Assembly (NCBI GenBank): GCA_013350335.1
Contig: CM023533.1
Span: 26,270,869 to 26,334,868 of the forward strand
Direction: 5' to 3'
DNA length: 64,000 nucleotides
Origin: Chimonanthus salicifolius
Lineage: Eukaryota > Streptophyta > Magnoliopsida > Laurales > Calycanthaceae
The position numbers and the translations under genes are program-made. The notes below the pieces were generated by a model. It did not search any database. It saw only the letters and a program-made list of their open reading frames with translations, and was not told where the DNA came from. Shown here in pieces: positions 36,201 through 48,200 of this stretch (position 1 is its first letter; each line of letters opens with the position of its first letter).

Positions 36201-37198
36201 ACCATTTTTGTTTATCTTTTTGGGAAGTTCTTTCCAGGCAGATGTTGCCTTTACTAAGCAGAATTGAATAATGCAAAATCCACTTTCTTCCAAAGTTTTG
36301 GAAAGACTCAAAATTTCTGATGTTAGAACTTCCAAAATCTGAAAGAAGTTTCATTTCATATCCTTTCTATATTCTTTAAGAAATTCATTGTAAAAATATT
36401 GCAAATAAAATTTTCCCAAGAAAAATCATTTGCATTTTGCTACATTCTGTGTGGTGGCTTGCGTCATTGATACAAGGACATGGATATGAATGAGCAAACT
36501 CTAAAACCTATTTTATAAAACTATATCAAATGAGTTGGTCGAACAGAACAAGTACAATTAGCTTGATCTTCAAAACTTCGCTGATCTATGAACTGTGATC
36601 TGTTTGTGTTCATTTTGAAATCACAAGGCCTGGTCCTGGATTGCAGGAAGACAGAAGACAATACATACCAAGGAACAAGTTGGCAGATAAAATTCAGCCT
36701 CAACAATGTCAACCAAAGCGGGAAATACAAGTTGCAGCAGCAATTGCATCAGCCAATGTTTCTCAGTTGCAGGTATATACTATCAATGGATGAGACACAT
36801 CGCTTCCAATAGAACTCAAGTGAGATAATCACAGTAGTGATTTTAGATTCTGTGTGGAATTCAATACATAAGTCATTGTCAAACATTTGCCTGCATTTTG
36901 GAGTTAAGCTATCCAAATAGAATTCATGTTAGGAATAGAATTTGAATTTGTTTCTATTAGGTTCGGTTTAATGATGTGAATGCCAGTCCTCACTTTACAA
37001 CTGAGATAGTAGGCAACTGACAACTCGATTGCCAGACATGGAATTCATGGACTCTACTGGTTATTCAGCATCGAAGTAGCCGGTTCATTGCTTGTCAAGG
37101 GAGAAAAATCTTTCTTTCTCACTCAGACCAAGAACACAAGCCCATTTCAAGGAATCATGTATGATGACATTCGCTTAGGACCATCAGTTTCTAATTAA
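33225..37198 (+). pseudogene. Truncated rhamnogalacturonate lyase pseudogene, copy 2
   Basis: Tandem-duplicate partner of the 15.7-19.6 kb pseudogene. Exon remains: 33546-33652, 34616-34706, 34820-34960, 35318-35474, 35975-36091, 36647-36772, 36961-37198. It shares the lost T in exon 11, the exon 12 acceptor CAT, the lost T in exon 14 and the extra C in exon 15, so these predate the tandem duplication. Unlike copy 1 it keeps the exon 9 acceptor (TAG) and lacks the second exon 15 insertion. Catalytic exons 1-8 are absent. Confidence 0.93.
33663..33972 (+). mobile_element. 5'-truncated LINE tail in pseudogene copy 2
   Basis: Same insertion as at 16.1-16.4 kb, body about 33677-33958, with flanks AACCCTTTAAAAAT and AACCCTTTAAAAAC. 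It was inherited through the tandem duplication. Confidence 0.75.
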
Positions 37199-37398
37199 CA
37201 GAAGAAAGTTTGATTTATGTATATAATCATACCATTGATTGCAGTGCCTTGACTCGTATGGTGTATTACTGATCGATGTAACACGATTACCAATATTTGT
37301 TGAAATTAAGCGAAGGTCGTTCTCTTCAATGACTTGGTCAGGTAAGATGTTAATGATCCTTAAATAACATACCATCACTATACTTTCTTATCAATCTC

Positions 37399-37653
37399 CT
37401 TTGAGAGCCTTCCATTTTTCCTTTTTTGATGATGAAGATGTCCAGGTGTCTCACCTGTATTGGGACATGGGACAATTTTAACTCGACTAATTCTTGAGGC
37501 ATGTGCAAGCCTCTCAACCTCACACATATTGAGTAAGCAACTACGGAGAGTGGTCAGTTGGAGTTGAGCGTGAATCGAATTCAAGACCCCGCTTCTTCAG
37601 GCAGGCGTCTTGACTGGTCAAGCTAACCCCTTAGGATTCTTTGAGGGCCTTCC
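37399..37653 (-). mobile_element. SINE downstream of pseudogene copy 2
   Basis: Same insertion as at 19847-20102, with flanking repeats CTTTGAGAGCCTTCC (37399-37413) and CTTTGAGGGCCTTCC (37639-37653). Confidence 0.75.
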
Positions 37654-39205
37654 TTTCTTTAGATTACTTTTGAAGATTATTGTTAAATACCTGATCAATA
37701 TATCAAAAGCTCCAAAATCGATGAAATAAAGAAAATAATGTCATTTAAACTTATCCTGGCTTACATTCCAAACCAGACCCCTTTAGGCATAAGATAAGTC
37801 GTCGATGAATCTCAACAAAATATTTACATTTCCTAGCATTCCCATTCTTTTTTTTTTTCATAATTTGTAAACATACATCTTGTCTATCTAGACAGTTAAA
37901 CACGTTATCGTTTTCAATATGAGCAGTTACTGTGGTGTATATACTTTCATATAAATTAATGGACCTCGAAGGCTTTATAGGCCTTGAACTGAATGAGAAA
38001 GTTTGACTCATTTAATGCAAATACTAAATAGGCCCTTTTTCAGGATCAGGCCCAGATCATCAGGCTCAAATTAATTTTCATGCCTGTTTTAGTAAGATGA
38101 TTCTGACTGGACCCAGGTTCAAAACCACTCTTAACTAGAGAACTGCTCTCTCAGCAACACGGGCCATGTCATCTATGTGTGTTTTAAATTCTACCTTTTA
38201 GCCTTTTGAATTACTCTATAAGATCACCCAATTGTAGTGGATTTTACCATTCTTTCATGACCCCAAAGTAAACCTCACAAAGATCTTGTGGGCAATGGTA
38301 AAGGTATTGTTGAGAAAGAGAGCGACATCTCACTTGAGAGGAATAGAGGAATTGCATTTTTTTAATATTTAAATGGAAACTTATCAACCATATGAAATGG
38401 AAGATATTCTCTAAACTACCTATATGATAAATTTGTTTTTGGAAAATTTATTTTGTCACTGGATGTATAGACACAAATGATGGTTTAATTTGAAAATATA
38501 AAATTTTAAATTAAAATGTAAATTATTTTCAATATATTTAGTCTCCATTTGAGAATCATAGACCTTTTCCTCTCGAGTAAAGTTCATTTTTATCCACATT
38601 ATTAGGAATAGCACTAGACTGATCGTCCAACGTTGGATAGCTTAATTAGTTACTTTCCGTCTTATGAAGCGAGAGGTAACAAGTTTGAGTCCTAGCAGCG
38701 TAAATTGAGACGTCCTTTGTGGGTGTGGGGCGTTCTCTCGAGAGATTTGTGGGGCCCTTGCCTCGTTCTTCTCCTCAATTATCAAAAACAAATATAGCAC
38801 TACCCGATCTCTATACTATTTGTTTTGTTCTTTGCGGACAGTATCATTGCGTTTGAGAATCAGACTTCCATCAATTGATTCATTAATTGAAAAACTAAGT
38901 TTTCTTTGACAATTTACTTTAAATAATAAAATTTTAAATATAATTTTAAAAGCTAGAGTATTTTAGTAGATAATTTGTTTTTCTTTTAAGTTGTTGACAG
39001 TAAAGAGTGAAGACAACTTCATCCATATTCTAGGATTTTCCATTTTTAAAATCATTAAAGAGGTCATCTCTGAGCATCTAATCTCAGTGGGATTCTGCCC
39101 TGCACCTCTGCAATTATATTAATGGATATTCTTATCATGATTGATCTTCTTTATATGTTTATCCCTTTTTGTCTTTTTCTCTAATTACAGAATTGTAATT
39201 CTCTA
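37654..39205. other. AT-rich block, first half, unit 2
   Basis: Matches 20103-21706 of unit 1 closely. No gene is seen. It ends at the target site of the Mutator-like element. Confidence 0.8.
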
Positions 39206-39454
39206 TTGATTGATGGGAGCACTTACACACATCCGGAAAATCTGCCTCTACACACCCGAATTCAGATTTTCGGGTGAAATTACGATTCTGACCCTGCGTT
39301 TCCATTCATTCGAATGAATGCCCAGTTCATCACAGGGCCAAACATCTACACGTCGAGATCCTTCTGCATTTGAGATTGTAGAGAATCAACTAAATTGAAG
39401 GAGATGTGGGTTATGCAAAAATACTGGTCATATGAGGAGAACTTGTCCGAATAG

Positions 39455-39753
39455 GCCACCTTCTTCACAAGCATTACGAGTGTAGATTTAAATGTTGATT
39501 ATAATGTAGGTGATTTCATTGAATCACAAACAGTGAGTTTTCCACAGGATAGTGGATCTTACAACTTTGGTGACGATTCAACATATAACTCTACAGAAAT
39601 GACCGAAGTAAGTTCATTCCTTAAAGAGCTTATATGTATTTACCAATCGACATATAACTTTTCCATATGTTCTAATGTATTTTTTTAAATGTTATGCAGT
39701 GGTCTGGTGATCTTAAAGATAATGACGATTTCTTGCAATGGTGGAATCCATGA
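39455..39753 (+). other. Possible spliced gene fragment inside the Mutator-like element
   Basis: A frame open from a TAG at 39452 runs 51 codons (39455-39607) to a consensus donor GTAAGT. A 92-bp AT-rich intron ends TGCAG at 39699, and the frame continues in phase to TGA at 39751-39753 (SGDLKDNDDFLQWWNP). No start codon fits the 5' end and no family is recognised. It could be the 3' end of a captured or ancestral element gene. Confidence 0.35.
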
Positions 39754-40066
39754 AGTGAAGATAGGAATGTCAATAGCTTAATTTTAAGTTAGGAATGCTC
39801 TTGAATGTACTCTCTTTTATATTAAACATAGTCTTGAACGGCTTCCGATTGAAGTAGACATATTCTGATTTTTAAGTTAGGAATGCTCTTGTCAGCTTGA
39901 ATGTATTCATTTTAAGTGGAATATTTAAATGCTAATTTAGTTCAAAATAACATTTTTAAAGTAACGACCCAATTCACAATGAGCAGGAGATAAATAATAT
40001 AACATGTTTATTCAAAATATGAAATTTACATCTGTTTTACATGTCAATTAAAAAAAAAAAAGTACA

Positions 40067-41847
40067 TCAAAGACAAATAATATCCGGATCAGAGGTAGAA
40101 GATGAGGCAGGTGAAGCAGTAGGAGGTACATCAGGAGGTGCAACAGGTGGTGCAGCAGGTGCAGCAGGAGGTGCACCATGACGTGCATGAACTGGAGGTA
40201 CATATGGAATAAGTGCAGTCTGACTGAGGACGGGGGCGAGAAACTGCTGGTGCTCGACTAAGAACAGAGTGAGAGCCAGTAGCAGCTACAACTCCAGTCG
40301 GACCAATACGGGGGCCAGAAGCTGCTGCTGATCCAGTCTGACGAGCAGAGTGGGCAAAAGCTACTAATCCACTCTGCCGAACCGGGGGGCTTGAAACTGC
40401 TCCAAATGGACGACCAGGGGTGCTAGATCCTGCTCCTGAAGCTGAAGCACCTGCTCCAGATGTAGGAGCATGGGTGCCAGATCCTCCTCCTGAAGGTGGA
40501 GCAGCTGATCGAGATGGACGAGCAGGAATGTCAGATGCTGCTGCTGAAGGTGAAGCTGCTGATCGAAATGGTCGAGCAGGGCTGCCAGATGTAGCTCCTA
40601 AAGCTGAAGCTGCTGATCCAAATGGACGAACAGGGACAAAAGCGGCTCCTGCATATTCTTTAGATACCCTTACTCGTAAACTCTCATCTGCTTCTGCTCC
40701 TAATGCTGCTGTTATCCCCCTCTCTTGTGCTATAAGCACTACCAACCTCAAAGTATCTATAATCTGATTCTGCATCATATCCAACCTTACAGAAACCTGA
40801 TCATATCTCTGATCTATCTTCTCCTCCAAAGAAGAAATGCTATCAAGAATCTGTTGCGTGTTGATTCCAGTTGATCCTTCTTGAGGAGGAGTCCTTGCCT
40901 GGTATGGCTCGAGTGCCTCACGCGCCTCAGATGCCTCAGATGGCTCGGGTGGTAGTGGTGCCTGAAGTTAAAGTGCCTCGACAACTTTGGGTACCCATTT
41001 CCTACTCACTGTGTCGAGTTGGAATCACATCTTCTTCAAAGTTGAATCATTGAAAGAATCAAATCGATCTAAAGAAACTTTATCATCGGGGAGAAGAGGG
41101 ATTCTGCGTTCTTCAAAAAATGAACATAGAAACAAACCGTATGAAAGACTGAATCTTCTGGTCTTCCGGCAGGCGCGCATGTGACTAATGATGATATGGG
41201 AGAGGGAGATTTTTTTTCCCATTCATGATGCACCAAATCAAGAAGACATCGAACCATATCACAATAGTATGTCCTTTTCTAGGGCAAACACAGTTGACAA
41301 CTATGTGGTGGATGATTCGTGCCTCTAATGTCAAATTCGTTAGAGGGGGGGTCTTTTTCTCAGTAATATCTGTCCTCCCACAGATTTCGTTAAGGGCTAC
41401 CAAAACATCAAAGCCCTCAACATCAGTGGGCTATGTACGACTGTCATACTTTCTAATCTCATCTTTGGACAAATTGTATAGGACGTCTAACCTATTCCGT
41501 GTAATGACAATTTCTTGCCCTCGGACAGATGTTTTAACCGACTCATCGTCAATTCTTTCCACATTGGCATAAAATTCTTTAACGACCGTAGAATACATAT
41601 CACTTTTTAATGCCAAAAATGACCCCCAACCTATTTTTTCAAATAAAGCTTCAACTTTAAAACCAAATTATGTGAAATATGAGAGGTCCACGATTTTACT
41701 AAATATGAAGGACCGTGTGGAGAAATCCTCTCTGTACATAGTCGCCGCTTCCGAAGATATGAAATAAGTGGGGTCGAATGCGGTATCCTTTTTTTGTTTT
41801 TTCCCTCCCCTTGTTGAGGTTGCTTTCCTTTTCGACGACGATGCCAT
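40067..41847 (-). pseudogene. Broken gene with putative plant transposon protein domain
   Basis: Starts MASSSKRKATSTRGG at ATG 41847-41845, then a basic N-terminus, FDPTYFISSEAATMY, a segment with VKEFYANVERID and SVRGQEIV, then LTLEARIIHHIVVNCVCPR. This order matches what I recall of the plant family annotated as putative plant transposon protein (Transposase_32-like), whose role is unknown. The C-terminal part has a short coiled segment (EEKIDQRYDQVSVRLDMM) followed by Pro/Ala/Ser/Gly-rich ~16-residue repeats (SAA..S..PARP) and ends near SDPDIICL at 40067. Lesions: in-frame stops at about 41670, 41433, 41027 and 40974, a frame change near 41200 at a T run, and another near 40210. It is decayed cargo of the Mutator-like element. 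Confidence 0.7.
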
Positions 41848-41919
41848 GGGTTAAAGGGTGGGTTTTTCAAAATAAAGGAAGAAATAGGGAGAATGGGGTG
41901 GGGTTTGGGATTGAAATGG

Positions 41920-42030
41920 GGGTGATTCGAATGAAAGGGGGGTGTGATTCGAATGAAAGGGGTGTGATTCGAATGAATGGGTGTGTGATTCGAATTAATG
42001 GGGGTGTGATTCGAATGAATGAGGGAAGGG
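41920..42030. repeat. ~20-bp tandem repeat, GATTCGAATGAA core
   Basis: Six consecutive units of the type GTGTGATTCGAATGAA with short G-rich spacers, just upstream of the broken minus-strand gene. It shares the TTCGAATGAA half of the palindrome in the element's right end. The minus-strand frame across it gives SNHTP repeats and is not taken as coding. Confidence 0.85.
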
Positions 42031-42249
42031 CTCGGGAAAGGGACTTCGGAATGAGGGAAGGCCGAGCTTAGATTGAGGAAAGGGAGAGCTGAGGATGAGA
42101 GAGACACGGCCGGAGCCGGTGCAGGAGCAGGAGAGTGAAAGGGGGAGGGAGAGCTTCGATCTAGGGTTTCAAAATGGACTCACGGCAAACGAGGGAAGGG
42201 GTTAGGATTCGGTGTCGATCGAATGAATCGACGGTTCTTATATATTAAG

Positions 42250-42640
42250 TTCACATTCATTCGAATGAATGCATTAGAGATTGCCTGAGAATGGCAGTCC
42301 AGGCCATTCATTCGAATGAATCAGGCCATTCATTCGAATGAATGCCTTCAAACAGCTGATTCATTCGAATAAATGGGCTGATTCATTCGAATGAATCAAC
42401 TGAACCAGAGGGACTGTCATTCTGAGGCAGCCTCTGATACATTCATTCGAATGAATCATTAATCCATTCAGCGTATTCGAATGACTGGGCATTCAAATGA
42501 ATGGGCTGAACAGTATTCCGTGTTACTGTTCAGCCCATTCATTCGAATGAATCCAAAATGAACTGGTAATTCATTTGAATGAATAGATTCATTCGAATGA
42601 ATGCCAAAATGAACTGAGCATTCATTCGAATGAATGGAAA
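42250..42640. repeat. Cluster of 16-bp palindrome ATTCATTCGAATGAAT
   Basis: Eight perfect and at least four near-perfect copies are spread irregularly over ~390 bp at the right side of the Mutator-like element. The outermost copy lies inside the right TIR. Its mirror copy is in the left TIR (39305-39320), the only copy there. Each unit is its own reverse complement and could form a hairpin or bind a dimeric protein. Confidence 0.9.
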
Positions 42641-42733
42641 AGCAGGGGCAGAATCGTAATTTCACCCGAAAATCCAAATTCGGGTGTGTAGAGGCAGATT
42701 TTTCGGGTGTGTGTAAGTGCTCCCTTGATTGAT

Positions 42734-45246
42734 TCTTTCTTAATTAATTCAAAATTAGTGAAACTTCATTGTAAGTGTTCACGTCACCGACTACGTCTGA
42801 AGGATCGAATATGTTTTACTTCAGACTTTTAGTTGGATTAGTAGTGCCTCATTTAGAAAACGATAATATGAAAGCACAACTTTGTTGACTATAAAAGACA
42901 GGGTTTACTCTAGGAAGATTTTCAACACTTCATAAGACTAATAGGATGCGACAGGTGGATAACTCCGGGCTTAAAAAAAGACAGACTTTAAATGATAAAA
43001 TTAAATTATAAAATAAACTTCATTTGTACTATTTTACTTCTGTCTCTCTCTATAAGAAGTCCTTTCTTTTTACAGTATTTTCTTTTGTAATGATTGAAAA
43101 GTATTTTTCTCTAAATACAGTTAACTCTTTGTAATATAGTACTTTACAAAGTTATAATCTATCTAAAAAATATATTATTCCAACTATTTTATAAAATAAT
43201 ATGCAATATGTTTAAATATAAAATTACTCTGAAAGTGAGATCGAGAACTGGTCTCTCAACAACATGGGCTATGTCATCTATGTGGGCTGTAACTTCTACC
43301 TTGTAGCCCTTTGAATTATGCCCGTTTTAATTTTCTACATTTCATCAACTTAACCCTTACCATTTTATCAATTAAATAAGATGTTGTCCCACTAAATAAG
43401 AAACTCTCTCTTTTTCTTATTAAATTTTTCTATATTCCTTGAAGGAGAAAAATGTTTGTTTTATGCTCTTAACATGAAGACCTTGTTCCATGTAAGAAAA
43501 GAGAAAACTCTCCCTTTTTTCACTCTTCATTTTCAGTGACCTTAAAAATGATAAATAACTTTTTAGACTTTGGCAGCACAATAGCTTTGGTTTTAGCTAT
43601 GTATTTGTATTTTCATTTTGTTATATAATTTTTTAAAATTTAAGTATGGAAAATCATGGGAAATTCCAGCGTAAATTCTTTATGGATGATATCCACTACC
43701 TTAGGAGACACTAGATAAGGGCATTGAGATTCGAACTTAACACCTCTCACTTTCTGAAATAAGATATTACCATTTTATTTTATTTAACTATGTTTGAAAG
43801 AAAAAATATCTTGAGAGGAAATGCATTTTTTTAATATTTAGACACGTGACATGAGAAATGAAGACTTATCAACCACATTAAGTGGAAGATATATGCTAAA
43901 ATTATTTTGTCACTGGATGTATAGACACGTTTAATTTGAAAATGTAATTTTTTTAAAAATTAAAATATAAATTATTTCATTATATTTAGTCTCCATCTGA
44001 GAACCGTAGACCTTTTCTTCTCGAGAAAAACCTCATTTTTCTCCAAATTATTAAGAATAGCACTAGCTTAATCTCTACACTATTAGTCTTGTTCTTTGTC
44101 GACAGTATGATTGCGTTTGAGAATCAGACTTCCATCAATTGATTCATTAATTGAAAAACTAAGGTTTTTTTTTTTTACAATTTATTTTAAATAATAAAAT
44201 TGAGTTACTCCGTAAGATCTAAAAATGTACAGAAAAGATATCAAATTTGAATAAAATCATTTTAAATATAATTTTAAAAGCTAGAGTTTTTTTGTAGATA
44301 ATATTTTTCCTTTTCAAGTTATTGGCAGTGAAGAGCGAAGACTCCATATTCTAGCATTTTCCATTTTTAAAATCATTAAAGAGGTCATCTCCTGAGCATC
44401 TAAATCTCGGTGGGATTCTGCCCCGCACCTGTGCAATTATAATATTATAGTAATGGTGATTGATCTTCTCCATATGTTTAACCCTTTTTGTCTTTGTCTC
44501 TAATTACAGAATTGTAATTCTCTATTCATTGATTCTTTCTTAATTAATTGGAAATTAGTGAAACTTCATTGGAAGTGTTCATGTCACGACTACGTTCGAA
44601 GGATCGAATATGTTTTACTTTAGAATTTTAGTTGGATTAGTAAGGCCTCATTTAGAAAATGATAATATGAAAGCACAACTTTGTTGACTATAAAAGACGA
44701 GCTTTAAATTTTAAATTAAACTTCATTTGTACTATTTTACTTCTGTCTCTCTCTAAGAAGTCCTTTGTTTTTACAGTATTTCCTTTTTTAATGATTGATA
44801 CTTATTTTTCTCTAAATACAGTACTCTCTCTAATATAATATGTCTAAAAAATATATTATCCCAATCATTTTATAAAGTGATATTCTATATATTTAGAATA
44901 TAAAATTACTCTAAAAGTAACTAAAGACCCCATAAACTTCATCATCTAAACTCCAAAAAAGTAATCTGATATAGACTTCTAGATAAGTCAAAATGAGTAA
45001 TTTATTTTGATAAATAAAAATCGAAAAGACGTTTTACTGATATATGAGAGTTTTATAGAGATTTTTAACGTGGTTAATACTGCATTTGATTTAGCCCAGG
45101 TTGTGGACTTCTATTTGCTCTCATCTATTTAAGAAAGGCTCCATCTAACGAAATAAAAGACTAACAATCTGGGCCAAGCAAATCAAGAGCGGTATTATCC
45201 AGACTAGGTTCAAGTGTACTCTCTCTCTCTCTCTCTGTGAAGGAAA
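42734..45246. other. AT-rich block, second part, and leader of dehydrogenase copy 2
   Basis: Continuation of the unit-1-like AT-rich sequence after the Mutator-like element, matching 21716-25038 without the unit-1-specific insertion. No gene is seen. A TCTATTTAAG element at 45124-45133 may be the TATA box of the following gene, ~115 bp upstream of its ATG. Confidence 0.7.
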
Positions 45247-48200
45247 ATGGTGAAGTCTCCAGAGGAAGAACACCCACAGAAGGTCTTTGGTTGGGCAGCC
45301 TAGAGAAACTTCTGGAGTTCTCTCTCCGTTTAAATTCTCCAGACGGTATTCTTCCAGAATTTCTCATCTTCTTCTTTTTTCTTTTTCTTTTTCTTCTCCC
45401 TTAACAATCAAGATTGCTGTTAAAACACAAGAGGCTTGATAAGCCCTTCTCTTTTATGGTTTTCGTAGAAAGATGAGCTGCTTTATTCATCTAAACTCTA
45501 CAGTGACGAAGTTCCTTGACAACCTTCTCCTGGACTATCTTTTATGAAGATCTATAGGCTTTTAAGTTTAAAGTAGAAATTGCACTAACTATTTTCAAGT
45601 TTTTTAAATTTCTCTAATTTTTATTTTCTTGTATTTTGCGTGTGAGTCAAGATCGGTGCATAGGCCGTATATATCTATGTTAATTGATATAACTATTTTT
45701 ATAATTATTATATGTATGTTAATTGAATTTTAAAAAACAATTTTGGAACAAGGCAGCAGCAGGCGTTAGTGGGTCTCTCCACTCTCTCTCTCTCTTCGCA
45801 TCTTCAATAATCTTCTCCTCAAAAGAGATTATTGCATATAGAACATCACCAACTATTCTGTTCAGGTAGAGGATCTCTGAGTCCACATATTATGGTGTGG
45901 TTTTAGAGACATATCTCTGATACCATTGTTGGGACTAGACTTCTAATCCAAAAGACTAGAGTGATAGGTGGAGTAACCCAGTTCCATATAAATCTTTAAT
46001 TTTCTCCTCTCAACCGATGGGAGACCCTCCTTCGCAGCCCAACCGGTTCGGACTTATTAATCAAGAAGGATTATCGAGTGGTGCATATGAGTTTGATCCA
46101 AATTGAGGAGCCAGGTCCTAATACTTCAAAGTTTAAACGATAAAGATGTTATTTGCATTCTAATTGTTTGTTTGCAGGGCTAATGGGGACGACGACATCA
46201 CTTTGAAGGTACTCTACTGTGGCGTCTGCCATTCAGATCTTCATTTCATCAAAAACGATTGGGGTTTTTCTGTCTACCCTATTGTCCCTGGGTACTCTCT
46301 CTCTCTCTCTGCATTAGTCTATCATTGGTCAGGTCAGGTCGGTTTGGGAAAATAAATCCATATAGAATTCGGGTATGATTAGGTTGAGAAATTTAAAATC
46401 AACCTGACTCGACTTGACTCGATGTAACCCAGACTTAACATAAGTACACCAAGTTATAAAATAACACTCAGTTGACTCGGAATAGAAATTCAGCTTGGGT
46501 TGAGTAATTCGAGCCAGTCATTCAGGATTGGGTCAGGTTGAGTTCAATAAATTTTGACATGAGTTGAATTGAGTTTCTTAAAACTCCACGTGAATCTACC
46601 CGAATTCAACCCTACTCTAATGTCTACAAAATAAAGAAAGAGCCCGGATATTAAGACTATCTAACATGAAGTAAGCCATTAATGCAGGCATGAAATTGTA
46701 GGGGTAGTAACTGAGGTTGGATGCAAAGTGGAAAAATTCAAAGTCGGAGATAAGGCCGCCGTCGGTTGTGTCGTTGGCTCATGCGGCAGTTGTGATAGCT
46801 GTGAGCGGGGACTTGAGAATTACTGTGACAAGTACATATTCACATACAATAGCAAATACCACGATGGAACAATCACCTATGGTGGATACTCCAATAACAT
46901 AGTGGTCCATCAGCGCTATGCTTTCCGGTTCCCGGACAACCTACCACTCGACGCCGGTGCACCGCTGTTGTGTGCCGGTATCAGTGTGTACAGCCCCATG
47001 ATATATTTTGGCCTGAACAAGCCGGGTATTCATGTGGGAGTGGTTGGGCTCGGTGGACTCGGTCACGTAGCCGTGAAATTTGCCAAGGCTTTTGGGATGA
47101 AGGTGACAGTGATCAGCACATCTGCTAGCAAGAAGAAAGAAGCAATTGAGGACTTCCGTGCCGACTCGTTTCTGGTCAGTCGTGACCCGGAGCAGATGCA
47201 GGTAAGAATTTGATGTCCTAAGCCCTAAACCAGCCCAACTTGGTCCAATGGAGCCATGTCATGAATCTTGACTGCCTTGCAACTTCTCAATCCATAAAAT
47301 AGTTTTAAATTACAATCTGATTGAAAGAAGAAATAAAAGATAAAGACAAAGATATTTTTATTAAAGTGATGAGACACCATTTGAACGAAGATTCTCCATT
47401 TTCAAGACAATCGTCACTTTTGACTGTTTTAAAGTATTTCACTTTCATTTCTCCGTGTCCAATTGCAACTTTACCTTTCTTTCTTCTTCTTCTGTTTTTC
47501 TTTTTTATCTTAAATCTTTTCATAATTCTTGTTTTGGGATTTGATTGTTGCAGGCTGCCAAGGCAACCATGGATGGAATCATTGATACCGTCTCCGCCGT
47601 TCATCCACTCTTACCATTGATTGAGCTGCTCAAATCTCACGGGAAGCTGGTTATGTTGGGAGCACCAGACAGGCCCGTTGAGCTGCCTCTCTTTCCTCTA
47701 CTTATGGGTGAGCGCATTCTACGGACTTGTAATTGGAAAATTATGCTTTTTTTTTAGTAAATCGGACATCAGGTTCTTTCCTTTTGTACGGTTACCATTA
47801 GGGGTGAAACTTGGGTTGGGTTTTAACTTGACCGTCTGCATGACTCGACTCGAGAACTCAGTAGGTTTGACTTATGTATTTGTATATTTCAGGTCATGTT
47901 AGATTAGAAAAAAAAAAAAATTGTATGAAATTAGAGTCAGGTTGGATTGATAAATTTAAAATCAATCTGATCTGACCTAACGTAACTCAATTTGATCTGA
48001 GCGCACCAAGTTATAAAACAACACTCAAATTGACTCAGGTTAGAAATTTGGATCAGGTCAGGTTGTGTAATTTGGGTTAGCCATTCGAGTCATATGTTCA
48101 ATAAATTTTGAAATTGGTTAAAACTGGATTTGTTAAAATCTGACCGAATTTCAACCTAGTTATTAACTTATTATCTAACAACATATCAAAATGAACTCCA

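Larger units (their letters stand above)
39206..42733. mobile_element. Mutator-like transposable element, 3.5 kb, 116-bp terminal inverted repeats
   Basis: The element (39215-42724) starts GGGAGCACTTACACAC and ends with its reverse complement. The inverted repeats (39215-39330 and 42609-42724) differ at only a few positions. The 9-bp duplication TTGATTGAT flanks it (39206-39214, 42725-42733), and unit 1 has the single unoccupied copy at 21707-21715. Long TIRs and a 9-bp target site are Mutator hallmarks. No MuDR-type transposase was recognised. It carries a broken minus-strand gene and a short spliced plus-strand frame, and its right side is packed with a TTCGAA-centred palindrome. It entered after the tandem duplication, so it is the youngest large insertion here. 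It is probably non-autonomous. Confidence 0.93.

Noticed and set aside
40420..40767. 115-aa plus-strand frame
   Set aside because: Antisense shadow of the repeat-rich minus-strand cargo gene.
41631..42107. 158-aa minus-strand frame with SNHTP repeats
   Set aside because: Reads the TTCGAATGAA tandem array and then the cargo gene in the wrong frame; the frame starting MASSSKRK at 41847 gives the family-like sequence.
39215..42724. Interpretation as a retrotransposon
   Set aside because: Termini are inverted, not direct, repeats, and the target duplication is 9 bp.
47305..47620. Overlapping 99-aa frames on both strands in dehydrogenase intron 3
   Set aside because: Low-complexity intron sequence between well-supported exons.
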